From Pseudobdellovibrionaceae bacterium (GTDB lineage: Bacteria > Bdellovibrionota > Bdellovibrionia > Bdellovibrionales > Bdellovibrionaceae): 64,000 nucleotides of DNA. This document shows, piece after piece, positions 1 through 8,116 of this stretch. Every line of letters starts with the position of its first letter. Position 1 is the stretch's first letter. Under the pieces are notes generated by a model, which searched no databases, was not told the DNA's origin, and worked only from the letters and a program-made list of their open reading frames with translations. The stretch lies in the NCBI GenBank assembly GCA_019637915.1, contig JAHBUV010000001.1, forward strand, positions 3,008,565 through 3,072,564, in the 5' to 3' direction. Both the position numbers and the translations under genes were made by a program.

Positions 1-179
1 AGGACTTCGAAGGCGTCTTCCAGATTCAGGGCGATGCTGTCCAGGGCGACGCGCTGGTACTCGTACAGGTAGGTGGATTTGTCCTCTTCGAAAGTTTGCG
101 TCAGCAAATACAGCAAAAGACCCAGGGCCAGGGTCGGAAGGGCCAGAAGAACGCAGAGGATCTTGAGTCTCAATGACAT
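1..179 (-). CDS. N-terminus of a membrane protein, cut by window edge
   Basis: Reading the minus strand from an ATG at 179 gives about 59 residues starting MSLRLKILCVLLALPTLALG, then an acidic stretch (QTFEEDKSTYLYEYQRVALD). The frame stays open to base 1. The short basic start, one long hydrophobic segment and the following probable extracytoplasmic helix are typical of the first membrane span and sensor region of HAMP-type sensors, cyclases or phosphatases. The signalling domain would lie outside the window, so the function is unknown. It is divergent from the FecR-domain gene at 235. Confidence 0.6.
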   Translation of the reverse strand, partial: MSLRLKILCVLLALPTLALGLLLYLLTQTFEEDKSTYLYEYQRVALDSIALNLEDAFEV

Positions 180-234
180 GGGGTTATTCTAAAGAAGGTC
201 GATGTCCGGTGCCAATCAATTCGGAGTGGGAACG

Positions 235-912
235 ATGAAGTCGGGACTTTTGAAAAGCCTCGTGATGGCGGGCCTGCTGAGTCTGGGCTTGCTGCCGCCC
301 TTCTTCGAGAAAGACGTTTTGTTGTCCCTGGAACCGTCGCTGCATTCCGAGCGCAAAAACATCGGCCGTTTCGAAAGCGCGCAAGGGGACGTGCGCCGGC
401 GTTCCGCCGGGACTTTGATCTGGTTGCCGGTCGAGTCGGGAAGCGCCGTCTATGACCGCGACATGATTTACACCGGCGGCGGTTCGGAAGCCCGCGTGCA
501 GCTCGTCAGTCAGAACCGTTTGCGCATCCGCCCCGATTCCCTGGTGCGGGTGCAGGATTTCCAGACCAAAGACGCCGTCTCCATCAAGCAAGGCGGCTTG
601 AAGGCGGAAAAAGGCCCGGGCGGCAAGCCCATGGAAATGAATAGCACCCAGGGCTCGAAGCGCATCGAGTTGGACCGGGAGACCGTCGATTCCGAAGAGG
701 CTTTCCCGCCGGCCCAGATGGAGCTGGTGCAGCGCTGGGAGGACGCCGACCGTTCCATCGGCAAACCCATTCGCGCCGCCCCAAAAGCCGAGGAGCAGGC
801 GACCCTGCAGAATCCCGTCAGCAACGAGCGGCTGTGGGTGATCATGGTTTTCTACGTCCTGGCCCTTGGTGTGGTGGCGATCGACGCCATCCGCAACCGT
901 TCGAGCATCTAG
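235..912 (+). CDS. FecR-domain protein, membrane-anchored
   Basis: About 225 residues. An N-terminal hydrophobic segment (MKSGLLKSLVMAGLLSLGLL) is followed by a FecR-like fold at roughly residues 35-110. Visible there are a GDV start, then WLPVESGSAVYDRDMIYTG and RLRIRPDSLVRV. After a polar linker a second hydrophobic segment lies near the C-terminus (LWVIMVFYVLALGVVAIDAI). FecR domains transduce surface signals in the periplasm or scaffold envelope complexes. ATG 235 is chosen because GGAG lies 8 nt upstream and the protein then begins with the hydrophobic segment; an in-frame ATG at 202 is the alternative. The gene runs into motB 52 nt downstream, so a role linked to motor or cell-wall anchoring is possible but not shown. 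Confidence 0.75.
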   Translation: MKSGLLKSLVMAGLLSLGLLPPFFEKDVLLSLEPSLHSERKNIGRFESAQGDVRRRSAGTLIWLPVESGSAVYDRDMIYTGGGSEARVQLVSQNRLRIRPDSLVRVQDFQTKDAVSIKQGGLKAEKGPGGKPMEMNSTQGSKRIELDRETVDSEEAFPPAQMELVQRWEDADRSIGKPIRAAPKAEEQATLQNPVSNERLWVIMVFYVLALGVVAIDAIRNRSSI

Positions 913-964
913 AACCAGACCTCCCGCGTCTACATTCCCCGCTGGACTTGTCCGATGAAGCCTC

Positions 965-1714
965 ATGGCCCTGGCGAAGAAAAAAACCGCGGAAGAACAA
1001 CAGCCCCATCTTCAGGCCGTGCCTGAGGCCGATCCGTCCCACGACGCCTCCGACGACATCCACCTGCCTTTCACCACTCATAAAAAGCACGAGGACAGCG
1101 AAGGCATCTGGCTGATGAGTTACGCCGACATGATGACGCTGCTGATGGGTTTTTTCGCCCTCATCGCCAGCTTCTCTAAAGTCGACTCGACGGAATTCGA
1201 AAAAGTGAAAGTGGAGGCGGTCAAATACTTCGGCGGCGAGTATGAAACCCCTTACGGGGATCTCGCCCAGAAGATCAACAGCGCCATCGAGGAAATGGGC
1301 ATGGCCGCCATGGTGGACGTGCAGGACAAACCCGAAGGCGTCGTCCTGGTGTTCAAGGGCTCGACGCTCTTCGATTCCGGCGCGTTCGAGGTCAAGGCGG
1401 CCGCCACGCCGATGATGCAGGAGCTGGCCAAGGTCGTGCACGGCATCGCGCCCACCCACAAGATCGTCATCGAAGGCCACACCGACGACGTGCCGATCTC
1501 CAGCGGCATCATCCTCAGCAACTGGGAGCTCTCCGGTTTGCGCGCGGCGCGCGTCGCCCTGGTTTTCGAGGAGAAGGGTTACCAAAAACCGCAGATCACC
1601 TTGCGCGGGTGGGGCGAGACGCAGCCGCTGTCCGCGAACAAGAATCCCGACGGCACCCCCAATCCCGACAACATGGCGAAAAACCGCCGCGTCACCGTCA
1701 CCATCCAGAACTGA
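965..1714 (+). CDS. motB: MotB-type flagellar motor stator protein
   Basis: 249 residues. Residues about 48-70 carry the single membrane span with the MotB signature WLMSYADMMTLLMGFF; Asp55 matches the proton-binding aspartate. The C-terminal half (about 120-249) is an OmpA-like peptidoglycan-binding domain, with VIEGHTDDVPIS and the NWELSGLRAARV helix. MotB pairs with MotA to form the ion-conducting stator that drives flagellar rotation, anchored to the wall by the OmpA domain. No motA lies within the window; a FecR-domain protein precedes it and a fibre protein follows. Because MotB, TolR and ExbD share architecture, another wall-anchored motor role cannot be excluded, but the YAD motif plus OmpA domain favour MotB. 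Confidence 0.88.
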   Translation: MALAKKKTAEEQQPHLQAVPEADPSHDASDDIHLPFTTHKKHEDSEGIWLMSYADMMTLLMGFFALIASFSKVDSTEFEKVKVEAVKYFGGEYETPYGDLAQKINSAIEEMGMAAMVDVQDKPEGVVLVFKGSTLFDSGAFEVKAAATPMMQELAKVVHGIAPTHKIVIEGHTDDVPISSGIILSNWELSGLRAARVALVFEEKGYQKPQITLRGWGETQPLSANKNPDGTPNPDNMAKNRRVTVTIQN

Positions 1715-1737
1715 TCCCGTCCGTCCCGAAATCGAAC

Positions 1738-1753
1738 GTTCAGGGATCTGAAC
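1738..1753. promoter_or_regulatory. Dyad GTTCAG-n4-CTGAAC, possible operator
   Basis: A perfect 6-bp inverted repeat (GTTCAG at 1738-1743, CTGAAC at 1748-1753, spacer GGAT) lies between motB and the fibre gene. Nearly the same dyad, with spacer GGA, recurs at 17132-17146 before another surface-protein gene. There is no T-run, so a terminator is unlikely. Confidence 0.35.
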
Positions 1754-1867
1754 AAAGAAAGTTGAGTCCGTCTCAAAGCGATCGCCATCCCCTGTTCCAA
1801 GCGTTGAATGGATCAGCGAAACAAGGGATTTCATCAACCTGAGAGTTCCTTCCGCCGATCCGTTCCC

Positions 1868-4800
1868 ATGATGCGTGCGATCCTGTCCATGATCATTTTT
1901 TGGGGAGCGATGGTGCCGGCCTGGGCCGATACCCCGCTGGTTTACGAGGGCTACCTCGTGGACACCAACAATGATCCCGTGAACAATCCCTCTTTGCCCG
2001 TGACCTTCGAGCTCGTCGGTTACACCGGCAGCACGCCTTGCGTCCTCAGCACCATCACGCCGAACGTCAACATCGTCGACGGCCACTTCAGCGCGACCTT
2101 GAATTTCGCCGACGCCTTTTTCGGTTCGGCCGCGGTCTCGGGCTCGCCGTCCTGCTCCTTCTCCCCGCAGGGCATGAGCTCCAGCCATAAATTGCGCATC
2201 ACCATCGGCGGCGATGTGTACGGCGAGCTCTTCGTCGGCAACGCCCCGAAGGCCACCAACGCCCAGATGCTGTCGGGCAAAGCCGCCAACGACTTCGTGC
2301 AGACCAGCGCCAGCATCACGCAGTCGAACCTCGAGAGCGTGATGTCGCGCTACACGAACCTCAACAGCATCCTGAACGGCACTTATCCCGGCCTTGGAAC
2401 CCTGTCGACGATGAGTCCGACGGGGGCGGCGACCGCTTCGACTTACCTGCGCGGCGACGGAACCTGGACGACCCCGCCCAGCGCCCCGGTGACCAGCGTG
2501 AACGGTCAGATCGGCGCGGTGGTGGTGAACGCCGCGGGCCTCGGGCTCGGCGACGCCGCCGGCAAAAACGTCGGCACGGCGGCGGGCACCGTGGCCGCGG
2601 GTGATGACCCGCGCTTCTCGGACCAGCGCGCGCCTTCCGCGCACACCCACAACGCCTCGGACATCAACGCCGGCACCTTGCCTGTCGCCCGCGGCGGGAC
2701 GGGTCTGTCCTCCTTGAGCGGCAATCAGGTGATTTTATCCAACTTCACGGGCACCGCCTTCACCGGCCTTTCTTTGTGCGCGAACGGCGAAGTCCTCGGC
2801 GTGAGCGGGGGCGTGTGGTCGTGCGTGACGCCCTCGGGCGGTGGCGGCACCGACAACACGAAGCTGCCTCTCGACGGCTCCGTCGCGATGACGGGCGCGT
2901 TGCAGATGGGATCCAATGACGTGACGAACACGGGTCACATCACCATGGGCGCGCAGAGAAGCCTGCGCGTCGGCAATTACAATCCGACCCAGCAAAACAC
3001 TCTGATCAGCGGTTTGAACTCCGGTCACAGCGGCACCCTTTGGTACAACTCCAGCCGCAAATCCCTGCGACTGTGGGACGGCTCGGACGCGCAGGAGATC
3101 CTGAGCTTCCCGCAACCCGGCGGCGCGCAGGACGGCCAGTCCCTGAAGTGGAACAACACCACCCAGCAGTGGGAGTACTTCACGGCGGGTTCCGCCGGCG
3201 CCGGCATCGCCAGCATCAACGGTCTCACCAGCACCTCGCAGAGCCTGACGGTGGACACGTCGGGTTCGAGCCTGAGGTGGACGCATGCCACGGGCACCCA
3301 CACGTTGAGCATCCCCATGGCCAATCAAGCGGGCGTCGTAGCGGGTCTGGTTTCGAAAACGGATTATGACGCCTTCAGTGGCAAGATGGACGCGCCCGTC
3401 GGGGCGAGCGGTCAGTTCCTGAAGTCCAGCGGCAGCACCTGGTACGGGGCCACGATCCAATTCGCGGACGTGAAGAACTCCCTGGGCTCTTCGGCCTTCA
3501 ACTTGGCGGGTTGCACGGCGGGGAAAACCGTCGCCTGGTCCTCGCTCACGGACACCATGACCTGCCAGAACATCTCCATCACCAAATCCCAGATCAGCGA
3601 TTTCCCGACCTTGGGGGATGCCGCCGGCAAAAACGTCGGCACCGCGGCCGGCACGGTCGCCGCCGGCGATCACACGCACACGGCGGATCAGATCAGCAGC
3701 GCCACCGGCAAGTACTTCACTTACAAGCCGGGGAATTCCGCCTGTGCCAGCGGTCAGACGCTGATCTGGAGCGTCGCTCAGGAACGCTGGGAGTGCGGCG
3801 CCGCCGGCGGTGTGACCGCGGTGACCGGCACGGCGCCGATCTCCGTTTCTGGCGGCGCTTCGCCCGTGGTTTCGGTCGCGAACGCCAGCACATCCTCGGC
3901 GGGTGTCGTGACCTTGGCCGCCTCGGGCGACACCTCCGCGGGCAAGGTGGTTCAGGGCAACGACAGCCGTTTGAGCGACGCCCGGGCCCCGACGGCGCAC
4001 GCGCACTACATGAAGTACGTCGCGGTGAGCACGAGCATGACGTTGCCGAGCGCCACCGATGACCACAACGCCGTCTACAACGTCACGGCCACGACCGATG
4101 TCACTCTGACTTTGCCGCTGACGCCGAGCACGGCGGGCTTCCGTCTTGAAATCAAGAAGACTTCGGCCACGGGAGTGCTGACCATCAATCCGAACGGTCG
4201 AAAGATCGACGGCAGCAACTCGTCGCTGACCCTGACCAACCAATACGCCAGCATCGCCCTCGTTTGGATCGGGACGACGGACGGCTGGATCGTGCAGTCG
4301 CGTTACGACGTCTCCCTGCTGCTTTTCGATGATCTGAACAATCTCCTGTCGCAGCCGGTGAGCGTGGACAACGTCGTCTGCAAGAAAATCAAGATCGCAA
4401 ATAAAGGTTATCTGCCGGCTGACTTCTATATTGATGGCCTCAGCAGCGGTGACATGGATCTCTGTTATACAGATTGTCCACGTACTTTTGCGTCGAGAGT
4501 GAATCTCACAAGAGGCAGTTCTTGTGTTTTTGGGGTCAAACTTCGAGCCGGGGTTCCAAGCGGCAACGGAGCAATTACCACCTACGTCGCGGGCACCACC
4601 CGCGATCTTTCTTTTGAGGGTACCGCATCTTCAGTGGATGGATGCACCGGCACGTCCACGTCGCCCACGATCGGACAAGTCTGTGTGGATGGAAGCAGCC
4701 TGTATGCCGGTCAGGCCCCTTCAGGAAAGAGATACATTGTCTTTGCTTCCACAGAGGTGCAAAATCAGCCGTTTTCAACCACCATGAATGTGAACTATGG

Positions 4801-5125
4801 CAGCGCTTTGAAGATGGATGATGGGCAGTACAATACGGAACGGCTTTCCACGGAGTTCCACGTCCCTATGTACGCCGATCCTCAAGCGGCGAAGCTTTGT
4901 TATAATTACACTTCAACGAATGGATGGACTGATTGGTTCTTGCCCGCGCCTGATGAATTGATGTTTCTTTCTACGAACAAGGTCGCTCTTGGTTTGAGCG
5001 GATCCTATTGGTCTTCTCACGCTGCTTCGAACAACAATGCCACGCTTTTTTCGATGGTCGATGGCACCACTTCATCGGTGATAAGGTCCGCGTCGCATCC
5101 AACCATCTGCGCCCGCACCTACTGA
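1868..5125 (+). CDS. Trimeric tail-fibre-like surface adhesin with DUF1566/Lcl-like tip
   Basis: About 1085 residues. A signal peptide (MMRAILSMIIFWGAMVPAWA) precedes low-complexity beta-rich repeats typical of phage tail fibres: YLRGDGTWTTPPS, ARGGTGLSS, TKLPLDGSVAMTGALQMG, and two copies of GDAAGKNVGTAAGTVAAGD. The last ~240 residues differ. They end in WTDWFLPAPDELMFL and GSYWSSHAA, the pattern of DUF1566/Lcl C-terminal domains, and are richer in Cys. Base composition also changes at about 4390: sample lines drop from ~72% to ~50% G+C. This architecture (shaft plus swappable adhesive tip) matches the mosaic fibre proteins known from Bdellovibrio that recognise prey envelopes. ATG 1868 is preferred because it starts the signal peptide; an upstream in-frame ATG lies at 1808. 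The Shine-Dalgarno signal is weak for both. Confidence 0.8.
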   Translation: MMRAILSMIIFWGAMVPAWADTPLVYEGYLVDTNNDPVNNPSLPVTFELVGYTGSTPCVLSTITPNVNIVDGHFSATLNFADAFFGSAAVSGSPSCSFSPQGMSSSHKLRITIGGDVYGELFVGNAPKATNAQMLSGKAANDFVQTSASITQSNLESVMSRYTNLNSILNGTYPGLGTLSTMSPTGAATASTYLRGDGTWTTPPSAPVTSVNGQIGAVVVNAAGLGLGDAAGKNVGTAAGTVAAGDDPRFSDQRAPSAHTHNASDINAGTLPVARGGTGLSSLSGNQVILSNFTGTAFTGLSLCANGEVLGVSGGVWSCVTPSGGGGTDNTKLPLDGSVAMTGALQMGSNDVTNTGHITMGAQRSLRVGNYNPTQQNTLISGLNSGHSGTLWYNSSRKSLRLWDGSDAQEILSFPQPGGAQDGQSLKWNNTTQQWEYFTAGSAGAGIASINGLTSTSQSLTVDTSGSSLRWTHATGTHTLSIPMANQAGVVAGLVSKTDYDAFSGKMDAPVGASGQFLKSSGSTWYGATIQFADVKNSLGSSAFNLAGCTAGKTVAWSSLTDTMTCQNISITKSQISDFPTLGDAAGKNVGTAAGTVAAGDHTHTADQISSATGKYFTYKPGNSACASGQTLIWSVAQERWECGAAGGVTAVTGTAPISVSGGASPVVSVANASTSSAGVVTLAASGDTSAGKVVQGNDSRLSDARAPTAHAHYMKYVAVSTSMTLPSATDDHNAVYNVTATTDVTLTLPLTPSTAGFRLEIKKTSATGVLTINPNGRKIDGSNSSLTLTNQYASIALVWIGTTDGWIVQSRYDVSLLLFDDLNNLLSQPVSVDNVVCKKIKIANKGYLPADFYIDGLSSGDMDLCYTDCPRTFASRVNLTRGSSCVFGVKLRAGVPSGNGAITTYVAGTTRDLSFEGTASSVDGCTGTSTSPTIGQVCVDGSSLYAGQAPSGKRYIVFASTEVQNQPFSTTMNVNYGSALKMDDGQYNTERLSTEFHVPMYADPQAAKLCYNYTSTNGWTDWFLPAPDELMFLSTNKVALGLSGSYWSSHAASNNNATLFSMVDGTTSSVIRSASHPTICARTY
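2549..2605 (+). repeat. 57-bp direct repeat in the fibre gene, copy 1
   Basis: Encodes GDAAGKNVGTAAGTVAAGD. The same 19 residues recur in frame at 3614-3670. The DNA copies differ mainly at third positions, so this is an old module duplication in the fibre shaft. Confidence 0.8.
3614..3670 (+). repeat. 57-bp direct repeat in the fibre gene, copy 2
   Basis: Second copy of the 19-residue module at 2549-2605. Both copies are followed by a His-containing segment (AHTHNASD or HTHTADQIS), so the duplicated unit may be somewhat longer at the protein level. Confidence 0.8.
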
Positions 5126-5305
5126 GTCTTCATCCCGTGAATTTCCCTCTGAAATCCCGCTCTCCTTGAGACAGCGTCTCCTCCCAGGAATTCGTCAAAC
5201 CTGTGAACTGCCGACCAAAGAGACGACGTTTCAGTCTTCCCTTCCCCCTGTGAGTTCCATTTCATCTGGCCCCTCGCTTGCATCACCCAGGAGCGGGGGT
5301 TCCAC

Positions 5306-7489
5306 ATGAAAGCAAATCAATTTGAGACTCGACAAATTCTCCGCGCTCTGTTGATTCTGACGGCGGCTTTCCTGGCGGCCTGCTCGAAGCCGATGAACGC
5401 GCTGATGGAAGGCGACCTGGCCTCCCTGGCCTCGTCGGAGTCGTTCTCTTCCCTGACGGCGGATTCGCCCTTCAAGTCGGGCAAGGTTCGGATCGAGCCC
5501 GTGTCCAGCGAAGCGGGAACCCTGTCGGTGCTTTCCGCCGGCTCCCTGGAGGCGTCCGTGCTGCTGGATTTGAACTGTTATGACCGCCGCGGCGGCGCCT
5601 TGCTGGTGACCCCGGCCCTCGTGCAGTCGCAGCGCCAGGCCGGCATGAAAATGCAGGCCTTCCGCGTGTCGGGCCTGAGCGAAGCCTGGTTGCAGGCGAA
5701 TCAAAATGAGATCGAGAAGGACGAGTGCATCCGCGGCGTGACCCGCGAGATCAGCGGTCAGCTGCTGGCCGCCTCCAACGACCCGATGCTCGGCCAGCAA
5801 TATTACCTGAGCTACCTGAACGTGCCGAAGGCCTGGGACGTCCTGGAGAAAGCCGGCGTGCCGGCGGATCTCAAGGTCCGCGTCGCCGTCATCGACAGCG
5901 GCGTGCTGCTGACCCATGAGGACCTGATGGCCAACCTCGCGGCCCCGGTGAACGGCAAAATCGGCCGCAACATGACCGGTGACGGCAGCGGCGACGGCAA
6001 CGCCGTCTACCCGCACGGCACGCGCGTCGCCGGCTTCATCTCCGGCGTCATGAACAACGGCGTCGGCATCGCCGGCGTGTCGGCCAACCACGCCGAGATC
6101 TACCCCCTGGTCGTGACCAACGACAAGGGCATGGCTTCGGTGACCGCCGTCGCCAACGCCGTCCGCCTCGCCGCCGATCAGGGCGTCGACGTCATCAACA
6201 TGAGCCTGGGTTTCAACGTCAACAACGCCATGCTCGAGGACTCCGTCCGCTACGCCGTCAGCAAAGGTGTTTTCATCGCCATCGCCGCCGGCAACAACGG
6301 CAAGGAAGTGAAAGTCGGCGGTGACTTCATGATCCCCGCCATCTGGTCCGCCAACCTGCCGGGCGTGATGTCCACGGCCAACATCGACATCAGCACCGAT
6401 GACCTGCACAGCTCGTCGAACTACGGCGCCCAGCACATCGAGATCGCCGCCCCGGGCGCCAACACGCCGAAGCGCGGTCTTCTGACCACGAACGTGGACG
6501 GCGCGGGCCAGAGCGCTTACGGCGTCGGCACGGGCACCTCCTTCTCGAGCCCGCTGCTCGCTTCGGCCGCGGCCCTCGTGAAAGTCATGGCGAAACACAA
6601 AGGCCGCGACATCTCCGCTGCCGACGTGGAAAGCCTGATCACGAAAAGCGCCAAAACGCTGGGCTCCCTGTCGGAAAAAGTGCAGGGCGGCCGCAGCCTC
6701 GACATCGGCGCCCTGCTGACGCAGACTAACACCTGGCTCGGCGGCGCGTCCGCGCCGACGGAAGACACGCCTTACGCCTTGATGTGCGACACCATCACCA
6801 ACGTCACGGCCGCCGTGGAATGTCTCTGCGCCCCCATCAACAACTCCTCCATCGGCGTGATGGGCACGTCGGCCTACGCCGCGAACTCGAACATCTGCAA
6901 AGCCGCCCGCCACGCGGGTGTCTTCTCGGGCCTGAAGGACACGAGGGTCAAGATCCAGCCCATCGGCATCTGCCCGACGTTCAAAGCCTCCACCCGCAAT
7001 GGCGTGGCGTCCATGGCCCGCGCCTCGGCCGGGGACGCTTTCATCTTCGCCGGCATGAGCGCCACCTGTGATTCGGATGATTCCCAGGGCGGCCAGGGCC
7101 CGCAGAATCCCGTCGAGCCCAAGCCGGACACCACGGCCATCGAGACGTACGTGGAAATCCTGTACCTCAACTTCATGGGCCGCGCTTCGGACAACGCCGG
7201 TCGCAACCACTGGGTCCAAGCGGTGCTGAACGGCCTGAGCTGCCGCGACCTCACCCGCAGCATCACGGGCTCCCCTGAGTTCGCCGGCCGCCAGGCCCAG
7301 ATGAGCCACCGCCAGTTCATGGACACCCTGTACGGGGGGATCATGGTCCGCAAAGCCGACACCGCGGGCCTGGCTTACTGGGAAGGGCTGCTGAACAACG
7401 GCACTCTCAGCCGGGACGCCGTGGCCGAGTCCTTCACCACGAGTGGCGAGCATCGCTCGGTTTGTGAGAAATACCAAATCGCCTGGTAA
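5306..7489 (+). CDS. Lipoprotein subtilisin-like protease (S8) with DUF4214 domain
   Basis: 727 residues. A lipoprotein signal ends in LAAC (lipidated Cys26). The subtilase domain spans about 165-480 with all three catalytic residues: Asp197 in VAVIDSGV, His237 in YPHGTRVAGF and Ser412 in GTGTSFSSP. The C-terminal ~115 residues look like DUF4214: YVEILYLNFMGRASDNAGRN and a second helix set around LYGGIMVRKADTAGLAYW. A Cys-rich linker lies between (about 490-590). It should be an envelope-anchored serine protease. DUF4214 often occurs at the ends of large secreted proteins. A GGAG/GGGGG purine run precedes the ATG, and tandem terminator-like hairpins follow. Confidence 0.9.
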   Translation: MKANQFETRQILRALLILTAAFLAACSKPMNALMEGDLASLASSESFSSLTADSPFKSGKVRIEPVSSEAGTLSVLSAGSLEASVLLDLNCYDRRGGALLVTPALVQSQRQAGMKMQAFRVSGLSEAWLQANQNEIEKDECIRGVTREISGQLLAASNDPMLGQQYYLSYLNVPKAWDVLEKAGVPADLKVRVAVIDSGVLLTHEDLMANLAAPVNGKIGRNMTGDGSGDGNAVYPHGTRVAGFISGVMNNGVGIAGVSANHAEIYPLVVTNDKGMASVTAVANAVRLAADQGVDVINMSLGFNVNNAMLEDSVRYAVSKGVFIAIAAGNNGKEVKVGGDFMIPAIWSANLPGVMSTANIDISTDDLHSSSNYGAQHIEIAAPGANTPKRGLLTTNVDGAGQSAYGVGTGTSFSSPLLASAAALVKVMAKHKGRDISAADVESLITKSAKTLGSLSEKVQGGRSLDIGALLTQTNTWLGGASAPTEDTPYALMCDTITNVTAAVECLCAPINNSSIGVMGTSAYAANSNICKAARHAGVFSGLKDTRVKIQPIGICPTFKASTRNGVASMARASAGDAFIFAGMSATCDSDDSQGGQGPQNPVEPKPDTTAIETYVEILYLNFMGRASDNAGRNHWVQAVLNGLSCRDLTRSITGSPEFAGRQAQMSHRQFMDTLYGGIMVRKADTAGLAYWEGLLNNGTLSRDAVAESFTTSGEHRSVCEKYQIAW

Positions 7490-7520
7490 GGTCCGGGAGT
7501 GGGCGGGGGCGTCAAAGAGG

Positions 7521-7538
7521 GCGGGTCGCCCGCTTTTT
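7521..7538 (+). terminator. Intrinsic terminator after the S8 protease
   Basis: Stem GCGGG/CCCGC (7521-7525, 7529-7533) with a 3-nt loop, followed directly by TTTTT. Confidence 0.7.
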
Positions 7539-7587
7539 GAACCCCCTCCTTCCGGTGGTCCCGGGAGTTCCTTCAAAATCAACCCCT

Positions 7588-7621
7588 CCGCCCCCTTGAA
7601 AAAGCGGGGCGGATTTGTTTT
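7588..7621 (+). terminator. Second terminator-like hairpin
   Basis: Stem CCGCCCC (7588-7594) pairs with GGGGCGG (7606-7612) and is followed by ATTTGTTTTA. It backs up the hairpin at 7521. Confidence 0.55.
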
Positions 7622-7690
7622 ATTGAGAAACGCTGTTTAAAAAAAGAGAGAGCGGGTCAGGGTCGTTTTTCCGATGGTCTCTGCGATCGC

Positions 7691-8116
7691 ATGGACAAGG
7701 GGGGCGGAGTGCGGAAAAAAGTGGTGATGTTTGTCGACGATGATGACTCGTTCCTTTATTTCGTGCGTCAGGCCTGCCGCAAAATCGAGCAGGTCCATGA
7801 TGTGCTGGAGGCTCGGGACGGCATGGAAGGCATCGATCGCCTGAAAGACCTCCTCCGTGAGAACAAAAGCCTTCCCAACCTGATCTTCGTCGACATCAAC
7901 ATGCCGCGCCTCGATGGTTTCGGCTTTCTGGAAAATTTCAATGAGCTCCGCGAACGGCACCACGAACTGCGCGACGTGAAGCCCATCACCATGCTGACTT
8001 CGTCCGAGCAGAGCCGGGATCGGGAAAAGGCGCAGCGCCTCAAGGCGGACCAGTACATCGTGAAGCCGGCGACCCTGGCGGAAGCGCGGCAGATCATCTC
8101 CGAGGCCACTCAGTGA
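7691..8116 (+). CDS. Single-domain response regulator
   Basis: 141 residues, one REC domain and no output domain. The acidic pocket is at Asp16-19 (MFVDDDD) and the phosphoacceptor Asp68 sits in FVDINMP. The conserved Thr103 lies in MLTSSE and Lys125 in YIVKP. The family passes phosphate to partner kinases or acts by protein contact (CheY/Rcp1 type). The stop overlaps the start of the downstream histidine kinase by 4 nt, so the two are translationally coupled and form a likely cognate pair or the receiver end of a phosphorelay. Confidence 0.92.
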   Translation: MDKGGGVRKKVVMFVDDDDSFLYFVRQACRKIEQVHDVLEARDGMEGIDRLKDLLRENKSLPNLIFVDINMPRLDGFGFLENFNELRERHHELRDVKPITMLTSSEQSRDREKAQRLKADQYIVKPATLAEARQIISEATQ

